DNA from: RZYY01 sp036794825 | GTDB lineage: Bacteria > Bacteroidota > Bacteroidia > Bacteroidales > 4484-276 | Direction of reading: 5' to 3' | Assembly: GCA_036794825.1 (NCBI GenBank) | Contig: DAIRGA010000055.1 | Span: forward strand, 1 to 13,462 | Length of the DNA stretch: 13,462 nucleotides | In this document: in pieces, positions 1 through 7,108 of the stretch | Layout: every line of letters starts with the position of its first letter | How positions within the stretch are numbered: position 1 is the first letter of the stretch | Notes under the pieces: model-generated | What the model was told of the DNA's origin: nothing | What the model saw: the letters and a program-made list of their open reading frames with translations, nothing else | Databases searched by the model: none | Made by a program: the position numbers and the translations under genes

Positions 1-88
1 TACCCTTCATTGCTATAAGGATCTGATCTACTTTTTTGGTAAGTATGTCAATTTTATCTTCCATTATGCATTCGTGTTCGTTCTTCAT
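1..88 (-). CDS. Small predicted coiled-coil protein (3' end outside window)
   Basis: An open frame starts with ATG at 88 and stays open to the window edge, giving 29 residues that begin MKNEHECIMEDKID. A second possible start is the Met at residue 9. The stretch EDKIDILTKKVDQILIAM has heptad-like spacing of I, L, V and I between charged residues, so it probably forms a helix or short coiled coil. Phage operons often carry such small helical proteins near the lysis genes, but nothing here proves that role. It is the last gene of the minus-strand run, 53 nt after the stop of the NUMOD4-type gene. The fragment is too short for a family assignment. Confidence 0.5.
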   Translation of the reverse strand, partial: MKNEHECIMEDKIDILTKKVDQILIAMKG

Positions 89-141
89 CGAGCGATGGTT
101 TTTTAAAAGTATTATATGTAGAAAAAAAATAAAAGGACATA

Positions 142-735
142 CTAAGGCATTTGAAGACCAGTTTCAATAAAACTGTTATGACGAACACGTTTTGATCGCT
201 CTATATCTGCAGTACGTTCCTTCTCGATCTGAATAGCTTCGTGCAGATGCTTCCATGATCTACCTTTTTGAATATGGGTGATTGTATTTCTATGAACGTT
301 ATAAACTTTCGCAAGCCGCCTTGGTTCTGCAGGTGAGTTTATGATTTCAATAACTTGCTTTTCTGTGAGCTTTGTAAAATTGCAGGCAGAATTTACAACT
401 CCTCTGTATCCCGGCTTGTATGTCTGTTTACCCCACTGTAAATTTCTGGACCTGCAGTCGAGAATATTTCCGTTGGTTTGAATTACGCAGGTTGAATTTG
501 ATATATTTGGCACAAAGACCAGCGCAACTAATCTTTTAAGGGAATATGTAACACCGGATAATTTTACTTGAGCATAACCTGAACTTGGGTTGAACGTTAC
601 CTTTTGTATTTTTTTGAGCATGACCCGACCCCAATTGCTTACCCAATATCCTTTATACTCGCGCCATTCTTCACCTTCAAACTTGTATTTGGGTTTGAAG
701 AAATCGGGAGATGTATAGAAGGAGAGGGTGATCAT
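142..735 (-). CDS. NUMOD4 / degenerate HNH / HTH DNA-binding protein
   Basis: A 197-aa protein. Residues about 21-50 (EEWREYKGYWVSNWGRV) match the NUMOD4 module that precedes HNH nucleases of the homing-endonuclease type. Residues about 53-101 follow the HNH_3 layout: GYAQVKLSG, then RLVALVFVPN, then NGN and NLQW. Family members usually have an HRLVA histidine, an NHxDGN histidine and an asparagine before xENLEW. Here these positions read KRLVA (K67), IQTNGN (Q86) and DCRSRNLQW, so the usual catalytic residues are absent. Residues about 122-164 form a helix-turn-helix resembling those C-terminal to many phage HNH proteins (RRLAKVYNVHRNTI). I infer DNA binding without normal cleavage, perhaps a decayed homing endonuclease or a regulator. 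It starts 3 nt after the stop of the M43 protease gene, and base composition is AT-rich like that gene. Confidence 0.75.
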   Translation of the reverse strand: MITLSFYTSPDFFKPKYKFEGEEWREYKGYWVSNWGRVMLKKIQKVTFNPSSGYAQVKLSGVTYSLKRLVALVFVPNISNSTCVIQTNGNILDCRSRNLQWGKQTYKPGYRGVVNSACNFTKLTEKQVIEIINSPAEPRRLAKVYNVHRNTITHIQKGRSWKHLHEAIQIEKERTADIERSKRVRHNSFIETGLQMP

Positions 736-738
736 GGG

Positions 739-1596
739 TTATTCTTTATATCTCAAATTTTTTCGGTAGGTATTAAGAACAGCTCGCATGCGTTCGGCTT
801 GGCCTTTTGTAAACATACACTGGCAACATGGGTGAGTATAATCCATGTAATTCATATACATAACACCGTTTGAATCTGAGCCGCATATATTGTTTGCGTC
901 AACTGGGAATTTAGGACAACCAAGAACCGCATATGTTTGAGGTGGCGTATCATCAATATAATCATCACCACAGCCATAATCACCGTTAAGTGTCTCAGTG
1001 AGATTATTCATTAAAGTGCCAAACGTATGAAACAAACCAAGCCAATGACCTGTTTCGTGAGTTAAAATTCTATTACAATATTGTTTGTCGAAATCTTTAT
1101 AATCAATAGAAATACCATCAGGAATATCACGAAGTAAATGTTTCTGATACGGGCAAACCGCAGATGATCTTCGACCAAAATTTCCTATATAAATATTGTA
1201 ATAAAACTCGCCACTATGCGCATGCATGTATTTTAATTTTCTTGAATTATATGGATTTATAAATTCGACAGTGTCAGTCCACACCCTTTGTATAAGAATT
1301 AGTTTGAAATTAATTTTTGTGTCTGCCATGAATTTATAAAAAGGATGGACATCATTTAGTTTGTCTGAATTATAACACCTGAAATCTTCCGTAAGTAGTT
1401 TTATGCTGTTTTCGATTATTAAGTCGTCTAAATTTTCTTTATCTTCGTGCCATGCGATACTAACAACAACAGGAATAGTTATAATTGGAACAGTGTCCCA
1501 ATTTAAGTTTTTATTAGAATTTATATAAGTATAAAAAGAATCAGATTGAGCAAAAATAGAGTTACTGATTAGTAGGATTATTAAAAAACATTTCAT
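739..1596 (-). CDS. Secreted M43 (pappalysin/cytophagalysin-like) zinc metalloprotease
   Basis: A 285-aa protein with an N-terminal signal peptide (MKCFLIILLISNSIFAQ), so export by Sec is predicted. Residues 40-74 (TIPVVVSIAWHE to LLTEDFRCYN) match the start of the M43 domain. The zinc site HETGHWLGLFH at 180-190 is the full HExxHxxGxxH motif: three His ligands plus catalytic Glu181. The Met-turn is NYMDY near 249-253, followed by MFTKGQAERMRAVL, which is typical of M43. Six cysteines (209, 227, 238, 257, 258, 260) cluster around the metal site, and the GCGDDYIDDTPPQ segment is also family-like. There is no C-terminal sorting domain or lipobox. The domain looks complete and active. The gene is clearly more AT-rich than the core genes upstream, which suggests separate acquisition. 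It begins 1 nt after the preceding stop. A protease of this type is not a standard virion protein. Confidence 0.93.
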   Translation of the reverse strand: MKCFLIILLISNSIFAQSDSFYTYINSNKNLNWDTVPIITIPVVVSIAWHEDKENLDDLIIENSIKLLTEDFRCYNSDKLNDVHPFYKFMADTKINFKLILIQRVWTDTVEFINPYNSRKLKYMHAHSGEFYYNIYIGNFGRRSSAVCPYQKHLLRDIPDGISIDYKDFDKQYCNRILTHETGHWLGLFHTFGTLMNNLTETLNGDYGCGDDYIDDTPPQTYAVLGCPKFPVDANNICGSDSNGVMYMNYMDYTHPCCQCMFTKGQAERMRAVLNTYRKNLRYKE

Positions 1597-1597
1597 T

Positions 1598-2221
1598 TCA
1601 AAAACTTATTTTGTTAAAACTGCACGAATGCGAATAGAGGATGAATTCCCGTGAATAAAACACTTTAGCGGTGGAGCATTGGAGCACCTTATTGGAAAGG
1701 GCTTTGTAATACTTCTTATTCTGAACGATGAAATGCCGCCAGACGAAGTAAGGCCCGGAGGGATGGTAAACAATGCCAAAGGCAAAGAAGTGGCCGTAAC
1801 GGGCTACGCTGGAATAGTCAAGGATAACGGATTCTTTCATCGTATCGGTCAGTACCCGCCAACCCAGATCAACACATTCATTATGCCAGGCAGAATCAGG
1901 ATGGAAATAAACAGAGTCGCGCGGATCCATCACCAGGTTGGCGTAATAGTATTCTACGAAGTTCCAATCCCGGCCAGCAGTGTCATACTTATACGGCCAG
2001 CAGTCGTATGTGATTTGCCGGCATGTATCGCATAGTTGCAGAATGAGCCAGTGGATGGAATCGTTGTAAGTTACCTGATCGTCCATGGAGAACTCCACCA
2101 TGTCGCAGTTCTTGTAAAAGTGCAGGTTAAAATCCCTGCCGGTATTGATGGGTAGTGATTGACCAAAAGAGCGACCGGCCAACAATACGATGAGCAAAAA
2201 ATTCAACAAAAAAAATCTCAT
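1598..2221 (-). CDS. Exported protein of unknown function
   Basis: A 207-aa protein that I do not recognise. Residues 1-21 form a clear signal peptide: Met-Arg, a hydrophobic core FFLLNFLLIVLLAG, then a polar RSFGQ end. The mature part is rich in Trp, Tyr and Asp and has seven cysteines (39, 64, 67, 74, 116, 182, 200), including a CDTC pair at 64-67. Disulphides are plausible after export. No transmembrane segment follows the signal peptide. The ATG overlaps the upstream stop by 4 nt (ATGA), so translation is probably coupled to the preceding exported protein, and the M43 protease follows 1 nt after the stop. From about residue 168 the protein becomes basic and Tyr/Ser/Phe-rich and the DNA more AT-rich, which may mark a junction. 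Function unknown. Confidence 0.75.
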   Translation of the reverse strand: MRFFLLNFLLIVLLAGRSFGQSLPINTGRDFNLHFYKNCDMVEFSMDDQVTYNDSIHWLILQLCDTCRQITYDCWPYKYDTAGRDWNFVEYYYANLVMDPRDSVYFHPDSAWHNECVDLGWRVLTDTMKESVILDYSSVARYGHFFAFGIVYHPSGPYFVWRHFIVQNKKYYKALSNKVLQCSTAKVFYSREFILYSHSCSFNKISF

Positions 2222-2811
2222 CTTACGTAATTGATTTGAATGTGATAAGTGTACGAGGATGAATTATTGTTGGTGACGGTCGCCGTGGAACCAGCATCCA
2301 GGATGCAATGAGTATCGGGAGTATCTATCTTTGACCAACCGATATTACCGGAGCTGTTTTTTAAAGTAATGGCGGCATCAGGGCCAATGCCGAACTGAGT
2401 AAAATCGTTGGTGCTCGTAAGGAATATTGACCCAATAGCCGTTTTACCACCTGTTGCTGGGAGGGTATAAGACTGCCCGGCGGTTAGTGTAACAGTTATG
2501 TAACAGGAATTAAACTGTCCGTTGGAGTGACAATCCATGTAAACCATTGGCATAGGAGCGGAGGCGGTGCCGAGAACACCATCGTAAAGCGAGAAGTCAG
2601 TGAGTTCTCTGGCAGTATCGTTCCATAGTATTATTGGTTCGTTGAATTTAGAGGTGTCTTTAAATTCAGTTCTCTTGTCAAATTGTGTGTTGTTTTTTAT
2701 TTGGATGATATCTGTTTTTTTGGGTGCTTGTATTGTTTTAGCGGTTACTGTTTGGCTGATCACGATAAGCCCGTACAGGGAAAAGGCAAGGAATAGAATT
2801 AGTTTTTTCAT
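2218..2811 (-). CDS. Exported beta-rich protein of unknown function
   Basis: A 197-aa protein with a signal peptide (MKKLILFLAFSLYGLIVISQ). The next ~50 residues are rich in Thr, Lys and Asn and look like a flexible linker. From about residue 65 there are alternating hydrophobic and polar stretches with many Gly, Thr and Ser (for example CYITVTLTAGQSYTLPATGG, then AITLKNSSGNIGW), consistent with a beta-sandwich. Three cysteines lie at about 94, 103 and 169. The N-terminal signal argues against a simple virion protein, although the position just after tail genes would suit one. The start overlaps the upstream stop by 4 nt. I recognise no family. It could be a surface or adhesion protein expressed by the prophage. 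Confidence 0.75.
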   Translation of the reverse strand: MKKLILFLAFSLYGLIVISQTVTAKTIQAPKKTDIIQIKNNTQFDKRTEFKDTSKFNEPIILWNDTARELTDFSLYDGVLGTASAPMPMVYMDCHSNGQFNSCYITVTLTAGQSYTLPATGGKTAIGSIFLTSTNDFTQFGIGPDAAITLKNSSGNIGWSKIDTPDTHCILDAGSTATVTNNNSSSYTYHIQINYVR

Positions 2812-3257
2812 GCAAGTTTCTTTTGGGTTATATAGAGATTAAGATTGGCACCATTCCAGTCAGCAGAACTGATATAAAGATCAACAGGAGTAAGGTTAAT
2901 GTGGCTGATATAATTAAGAAGTAAAAAGTTTGGCTGACCACCGATGATTTCGTAATCCTCAATTATATCGTTGCCCCCGGGATAAGTGCCCAGGGAGATT
3001 GTGACATCGTTGCCTTCGGTTTCCATGGCCACGATATCCGGGATCATTGCGCCCTGGCTGGTGGAGAGTAATTTTTGATTTTCGTGGATGTTTAGGGATG
3101 GGTAAACAGGATTTATAAAGTTAACGGGGATATAACCAATTTCGATCTCATTTGTGTTATCATCGAAATCAATTTCAAAGGCAAACTCATTAGGGGCGAC
3201 CATTAGAATTTGCAAGTCGAAATCATCAGCAATACCTATTATTTGGATATCATCCAT
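2808..3257 (-). CDS. Hypothetical beta-rich protein, probable tail-associated
   Basis: A 149-aa acidic protein starting MDDIQIIGIADDFD. A frame-only start at 3350 would add 31 Lys- and Ser-rich residues that overlap the upstream gene by about 100 nt. I prefer the ATG at 3257, which leaves an 8-nt overlap (ATGGATGA) with the stop of that gene and suits translational coupling. There is no signal peptide or transmembrane segment. The sequence alternates short hydrophobic strands with Asp/Asn/Gly turns (EIEIGYIPVNF, VTISLGTYPGG, VDLYISSADW), so a mostly beta fold is likely. Its position, two genes after the tape measure gene, suggests a tail-tip or baseplate part. No family recognised. Confidence 0.65.
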   Translation of the reverse strand: MDDIQIIGIADDFDLQILMVAPNEFAFEIDFDDNTNEIEIGYIPVNFINPVYPSLNIHENQKLLSTSQGAMIPDIVAMETEGNDVTISLGTYPGGNDIIEDYEIIGGQPNFLLLNYISHINLTPVDLYISSADWNGANLNLYITQKKLA

Positions 3258-3585
3258 TGAAGTGCTCTTTTTCCAAATTTGTAGCAGTGAATCGGCCCCA
3301 GAAACCTCTTTTTGTTTTTTCTTGCCCTGAGACTGAGTATTTACATTCAACTATGTAATTATCAATTTCTGCCTTTTCAGTTTCGGTACCGGTAAGAGTG
3401 GCGTAAGCAATACCTGAAGCCGGATCAGTTATAGTAAGATCAGATTTTTGAAACACCTTAAGACGTTTATTACTTTTTTCTGCATAAACAGCGACAGCAA
3501 AATCAGAAACATTATTCCAATTACCCTGAATAGTAATTTTTAGTGTTTGGGAATCACCTCTGTAAAGAGTTTGATTTTTTGCCAT
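3250..3585 (-). CDS. Small beta-sandwich-like protein, possible tail/baseplate component
   Basis: A 111-aa protein beginning MAKNQTLYRGDSQTLKITIQG. The frame is open 17 codons further upstream to a TTG, but that extension lies in a pyrimidine-rich leader and is hydrophobic without good codon use. I therefore take ATG 3585. The opening RGDSQTLKITI, a middle KSDLTITDPASGIAYATLTGTET and an end EKTKRGFWGRFTAT are laid out like the short N-terminal beta-sandwich seen in some phage baseplate proteins (BppU-like): a strand pair, a 'dlT' stretch, then a conversion to a packing strand. The similarity is weak and by eye only. It is the first gene after the tape measure gene, across a 136-nt gap with several repeats. 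Confidence 0.6.
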   Translation of the reverse strand: MAKNQTLYRGDSQTLKITIQGNWNNVSDFAVAVYAEKSNKRLKVFQKSDLTITDPASGIAYATLTGTETEKAEIDNYIVECKYSVSGQEKTKRGFWGRFTATNLEKEHFNG

Positions 3586-3590
3586 AACCG

Positions 3591-3613
3591 CTTTTTTAGT
3601 AAAAATAAAAAAG
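3591..3613 (-). promoter_or_regulatory. AT-rich inverted repeat upstream of the 3585 start
   Basis: Perfect 8-bp arms (CTTTTTTA and TAAAAAAG on the plus strand) flank a 7-nt spacer and end 5 nt before the ATG at 3585. It could be an operator, part of an AT-rich promoter, or a weak terminator-like hairpin. The same arm and spacer lengths recur upstream of the start at 12264 with different sequence. Confidence 0.35.
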
Positions 3614-3618
3614 AGGGT

Positions 3619-3638
3619 GGAGGGGAGAAAGGACAAAA
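3619..3638 (-). repeat. Shared 20-nt pyrimidine box, copy 1
   Basis: On the coding strand this reads TTTTGTCCTTTCTCCCCTCC. It matches 19 of 20 bases with 12288-12307. Both copies lie 4-5 nt after a family A hairpin and upstream of a gene start. The conserved TTTTGTCC could be a terminator U-run following the hairpin, or an element used by transcription or translation initiation. Confidence 0.6.
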
Positions 3639-3643
3639 CCGAG

Positions 3644-3664
3644 TCACTCGCCCCAGGCGAGCGA
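3644..3664 (-). repeat. Palindromic repeat family A, copy 1 (intergenic)
   Basis: Coding strand: arm TCGCTCGCC, loop TGG, arm GGCGAGTGA. The stem is 9 bp with one G-U wobble. It lies between the tape measure stop (3722) and the next start (3585), and is followed by the pyrimidine box. Confidence 0.85.
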
Positions 3665-3681
3665 CTATGTCAGAAATGGTT

Positions 3682-3708
3682 GTCGTCCTTCGAGGGCCTC
3701 AGGATGAC
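3682..3708 (-). repeat. Palindromic repeat family B, copy 1 (intergenic)
   Basis: Coding strand: arm GTCATCCT, centre GAGGCCCTCGA, arm AGGACGAC. It begins 13 nt after the tape measure stop. It differs from copy 2 at two positions over 27 nt: one in the centre, and one in an arm that weakens a pair. It could act as a terminator or mRNA-stabilising hairpin. The type resembles dispersed intergenic palindromes of many environmental bacteria. Confidence 0.75.
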
Positions 3709-3721
3709 TGATTAATGAGGG

Positions 3722-6700
3722 TTATTGGCCGGAAGATGTTCGGGTGATTTTGGAGAACTGGTCGGATTTCTTTTTGATATCCATCCAGGAGACATCTGCG
3801 TGAATGGGTTCATCGAGGCGTTTATTGAGTTTTGCCATCATTGCGAGTACCATTTCCAACATTTGAGTGTTGTCGTTACCGACCGGTGCAGGGAGGTTAC
3901 CGGATGCATATTGGGGGACGTAGACGGAGCGCAAGGCATTGGCAAGCTCTGGGTAGTTGAAGTAAAGGTTACGGGTAGTAGGAGCATTCAGGACGAGTTC
4001 CGGACCGGCTTCACCAACGAGTTTATTTCCTAGTAAGGTAGGGCGGTTGTAGATTTTATTGGATGAGAAGGGTTCCCATCCGGCTTTGTATGCTTTTCCA
4101 TCCTGTGCGCCGAGCACTTCGTAAAGGTTACCGTCGGCGAATTGGACAGATGAAACGAAAGACTTAGCAGCTGCAAACCCTGCTTTGGTAAGAGCCATCA
4201 TAGCAACATAGCGAGCAACGCCGGTTGCACCGAAAGTGGCAACCGAATCCGGTTGAGCCATGGACTGTGCGATCATTTGCACAAGAATTGTTTCGACTGT
4301 CTGTAATAGAGTATTAACCATGGACTTGCCAAAATTCTTCCAAGCATCTTCTGAACCGCTCAGGGTCTCACCGATCACCTGACCAATGGATGAACCAACA
4401 TTTTCAGCGGTGCTGATCAGTTGTTCTGCACTTAAACCCATCAAGCGGTATTGTTCTAAAGCAATTTTCGCCATCTCATCCATGTATTGCTTATATCCCA
4501 CTTTGCCTTCATCGTACAGTTTCTGAAGTTTTGCCGCTTTATCGTTTTCGAGTTCCCATTCCTTGTCAGCCAGCATTCGCTTGCCGTCAAGAATTGCAGC
4601 GTTAACATCGGCTTCGTTTAGTTCGAGTTCTTCTGAGAAAAGAGATACATCCTGACCGGCTTTTCTTCTAACCTCAGTAAGAGAATTGATCATCCGGTTT
4701 GATTCAGCAGCCAGGAACCATGCCATTTGATCGAAATCACCTTTCCCAGAACCACCATTACCTGGGCCATCAAAATCATCTGGAATATTATTTTGTGCAT
4801 TATTGACAGCATTAATTTTTGGCAGCAATGCATCGTAAGCGGCAGATATTTCTGTAATAGTATTATGTTCACGATGCAGTAATGAATTCACGTCCCGGGC
4901 CCCTGTCTTCATAGAATTACTCATGTTGACATAGATACTTTCTGCATTTGTGTATTCTTTCATTAAGTTATTCAACAAAGCAATGCCATATGTATCTTTA
5001 TTATTAAACTCTTCCTGAAGCCCCGATATGTTCTGTCTGGTTTCCTTAACAAAGTTTGAATATACCTTTGCAGCTTGTTCGTATGTTAAACCAAAACTAT
5101 CTTGTAGACCCTTAATGACCTCTTTACCTGCATCAACCATGTCTTCGTATACATCGGTCAGTTCGTCATTAATTTCCTGTTCTTTTGCTTTTAGTACAAT
5201 AGATTTTGTGAGTTCATCATTTGCTTGCTGCTGGTAATTTTTTATTTGCTCTATTGTGTCTTTTTCCGTGATTAAATTTGGAAGGTATTCTTTATATGTA
5301 TCATTTAGTTTATCTCTTAATTCTTTTGCTTCTGCTGATTTTGGATTAAGTTGAACTAATTTATCAAAGAGTTCATTCATACTTCTCTTTTCAATTTCTA
5401 TAGTAGCTTGAGTGTGCTTAATTGATTCATTTAATTGATCATTCGTAGATTTATATTTTTGAACAGCAGTTACCACACCAGCAACAGCGGCTGCAATTAA
5501 ACCGAAGGGATTCGCTTTGATTGCTTTTGAAAGTTTTTCTGTTGCGAAATTTGATAAATCAGCGGCCAGTTTGTATGCTTTCTGAGCAACCGTTGCTGCA
5601 TTAACAACGACTGTATATGCTGCGATTGCAGCAATTGCCGTGTTAATCCATCTGGCATTTTCACGATAAAAATCTATTGCAGCGCTTAGAACCCGAAGAA
5701 ACTTACCCATTACGTTTGTGGAGAACGTCATAACAGGAGCCAATTTTTCACCCAATTCAATTGCATAAAGTTTGGCTTTATTTTTTGCTTGCTCTAATTT
5801 TGCGGAGTTAGTTGAAGTATTGACATTTGCTTGTTCAAAGGCGACATTAGTATCAGTAACCGCGAGTGTCAGGTCTTTAACCCGGTCTCTTTGATCTATA
5901 AGTATTTTACCGACTGTATATGATTCTTCCCCGAAGATCTTCATAAGTTCAGCCGTTGACATGTTAGCGTCAGCAAGATTTTGCAGCGCCTGGTCAATAC
6001 CTACGATTGCGGGATTAAATTCATCCGCACCTTTTTGCAGTTTCAGGATTACACCTCTAAGACCAGTACCGGCCCTCTCTGCTTTGATACCCTTTTCAGC
6101 CAGTGCCTCGATAAGGGCCACTTCCTGTTCTATAGAAATGTTTGCTGATTTAGCAGCAGCCCCGGAGCGAATTATTGAGTCGGCAAGGTCCTGCACTTCT
6201 GCAGCCCCTTCCTTGGAACCGGCCGCCAATATGTTAATGTATTCAGCCGCCTGATCAGAACCAGCCCCGAATTGATTCATAATAGAAGCTAAAGACTCAA
6301 CGGCTGGACCAGTTTCCATGCTTGCGGCCTCAGCCAGGATTAAGGCCATTTCGGTAACTTCAGCCAAAGCTTCTTTATTTTTGAGTAGTTCGGGTTTTGC
6401 TGACCCCATCAGTTTGTAAGCTTCGAGGATGTCGGTGGCACTCTTTGTGATCTTAATACCACTTTCAGTTGTACCAATAGAAAGACGTTTTGCTTCCTCA
6501 CCGAGCCAGTTGAGATCATCCCCCGCCAAACCGGTAAGTGCAGAAAGATTTGCAAGAGATTGTTCGAATTTATTAAATTCATCCACTGCCTTACGTGCAC
6601 CGATTACAATACCGGCAAAGCTAGCGACGAAAGCCCCGATCATTCCGAAGTACCGGTTAAATCCGTCAGCCATTTTAGAAAAAGTGAGGGAAGTGACTTT

Positions 6701-7063
6701 GGCGGTACCGTTCAGTTCTGCCATCCGTGCTTTGACGGCCTGCAGTTGTTCGTTGTATTGTTTCCATTGAGGGGTTCTGGGATCTAGGCGGTCGAGAATC
6801 ATTTTAAGTTCCCGGCTCTTTGCCTGGAGTTCTTTCATTGTAAGCCCGGTGATACCAATCGAGTCTTGCAGTTGGTCGAATTCACCCTGGAGTTTTTTCA
6901 GTTGCGCATCGAGTTTCTTCCATTCCTCGCTGTCTTTCGGCAGGCGTTTCATTTCAGCCCTGACCTTTTTCATAGAGTCTTCGAGTTCAAGCAGACGCTT
7001 GCGGGAAACATCGTTGTTAATGATGATGTCGAGTTGGAGGCGGTCGATTTTGAGTGAGCTCAT
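3722..7063 (-). CDS. Phage tail tape measure protein (TP901 family)
   Basis: At 1113 aa this is the largest gene. Tape measure proteins set tail length and pass into or through the host envelope at infection. Residues 20-115 are charged coiled coil. Residues about 160-345 match the TP901 core (KFEQSLANLSALTGLAGDDL near 165-184, LMGSAKPELLKNKEAL near 218-233, then the AAEYINILAAGSKEGAAEVQDLA region). Hydrophobic helices lie near 138-156, 473-500, 520-536 and 946-970. After a Gly-rich linker at 766-775 comes a second helical part. The C-terminal segment GAQDGKAYKAGW, GEAGPELVLNAPTTRNL and VPQYASGN (986-1056) is typical of Bacteroidota phage tape measures. The section for residues about 540-760 is visibly more AT-rich than its flanks, perhaps an exchanged block. 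The start is the ATG 45 nt after the upstream stop, with a family C palindrome between. The length would fit a siphovirus- or myovirus-type tail. Confidence 0.95.
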   Translation of the reverse strand: MSSLKIDRLQLDIIINNDVSRKRLLELEDSMKKVRAEMKRLPKDSEEWKKLDAQLKKLQGEFDQLQDSIGITGLTMKELQAKSRELKMILDRLDPRTPQWKQYNEQLQAVKARMAELNGTAKVTSLTFSKMADGFNRYFGMIGAFVASFAGIVIGARKAVDEFNKFEQSLANLSALTGLAGDDLNWLGEEAKRLSIGTTESGIKITKSATDILEAYKLMGSAKPELLKNKEALAEVTEMALILAEAASMETGPAVESLASIMNQFGAGSDQAAEYINILAAGSKEGAAEVQDLADSIIRSGAAAKSANISIEQEVALIEALAEKGIKAERAGTGLRGVILKLQKGADEFNPAIVGIDQALQNLADANMSTAELMKIFGEESYTVGKILIDQRDRVKDLTLAVTDTNVAFEQANVNTSTNSAKLEQAKNKAKLYAIELGEKLAPVMTFSTNVMGKFLRVLSAAIDFYRENARWINTAIAAIAAYTVVVNAATVAQKAYKLAADLSNFATEKLSKAIKANPFGLIAAAVAGVVTAVQKYKSTNDQLNESIKHTQATIEIEKRSMNELFDKLVQLNPKSAEAKELRDKLNDTYKEYLPNLITEKDTIEQIKNYQQQANDELTKSIVLKAKEQEINDELTDVYEDMVDAGKEVIKGLQDSFGLTYEQAAKVYSNFVKETRQNISGLQEEFNNKDTYGIALLNNLMKEYTNAESIYVNMSNSMKTGARDVNSLLHREHNTITEISAAYDALLPKINAVNNAQNNIPDDFDGPGNGGSGKGDFDQMAWFLAAESNRMINSLTEVRRKAGQDVSLFSEELELNEADVNAAILDGKRMLADKEWELENDKAAKLQKLYDEGKVGYKQYMDEMAKIALEQYRLMGLSAEQLISTAENVGSSIGQVIGETLSGSEDAWKNFGKSMVNTLLQTVETILVQMIAQSMAQPDSVATFGATGVARYVAMMALTKAGFAAAKSFVSSVQFADGNLYEVLGAQDGKAYKAGWEPFSSNKIYNRPTLLGNKLVGEAGPELVLNAPTTRNLYFNYPELANALRSVYVPQYASGNLPAPVGNDNTQMLEMVLAMMAKLNKRLDEPIHADVSWMDIKKKSDQFSKITRTSSGQ

Positions 7064-7080
7064 AGAGTGTTGAGTTATAT

Positions 7081-7107
7081 GATGGGCAGATGTTATCTGC
7101 CCTTACA
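7081..7107 (-). repeat. Palindromic repeat family C, copy 1 (intergenic)
   Basis: Coding strand: TGTAAGGG, then CAGAT, a 3-nt loop, ATCTG, then CCCATC. The perfect stem GGGCAGAT/ATCTGCCC is 8 bp. It begins 1 nt after the stop of the upstream gene (7109) and ends 17 nt before the tape measure ATG, so it may affect coupling or mRNA stability there. Copy 2 at 8761-8787 has different inner stem bases but still pairs. Confidence 0.8.
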
Positions 7108-7108
7108 A

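Noticed and set aside
82..96. Extra family A copy at the left edge
   Set aside because: Only GAGCGA and a short 5-bp palindrome are shared. The first arm is missing, so this is too weak to count.
89..141. Promoter for the partial gene at the left edge
   Set aside because: There is a TATAAT at 116-111 on the minus strand in a T-rich stretch, but no matching upstream box, and the Bacteroidota TAnnTTTG box is not clear. The gene is probably read from the upstream operon.
1679..2035. 118-codon plus-strand open frame
   Set aside because: It is antisense to the 207-aa exported protein and has no recognisable domain or start context.
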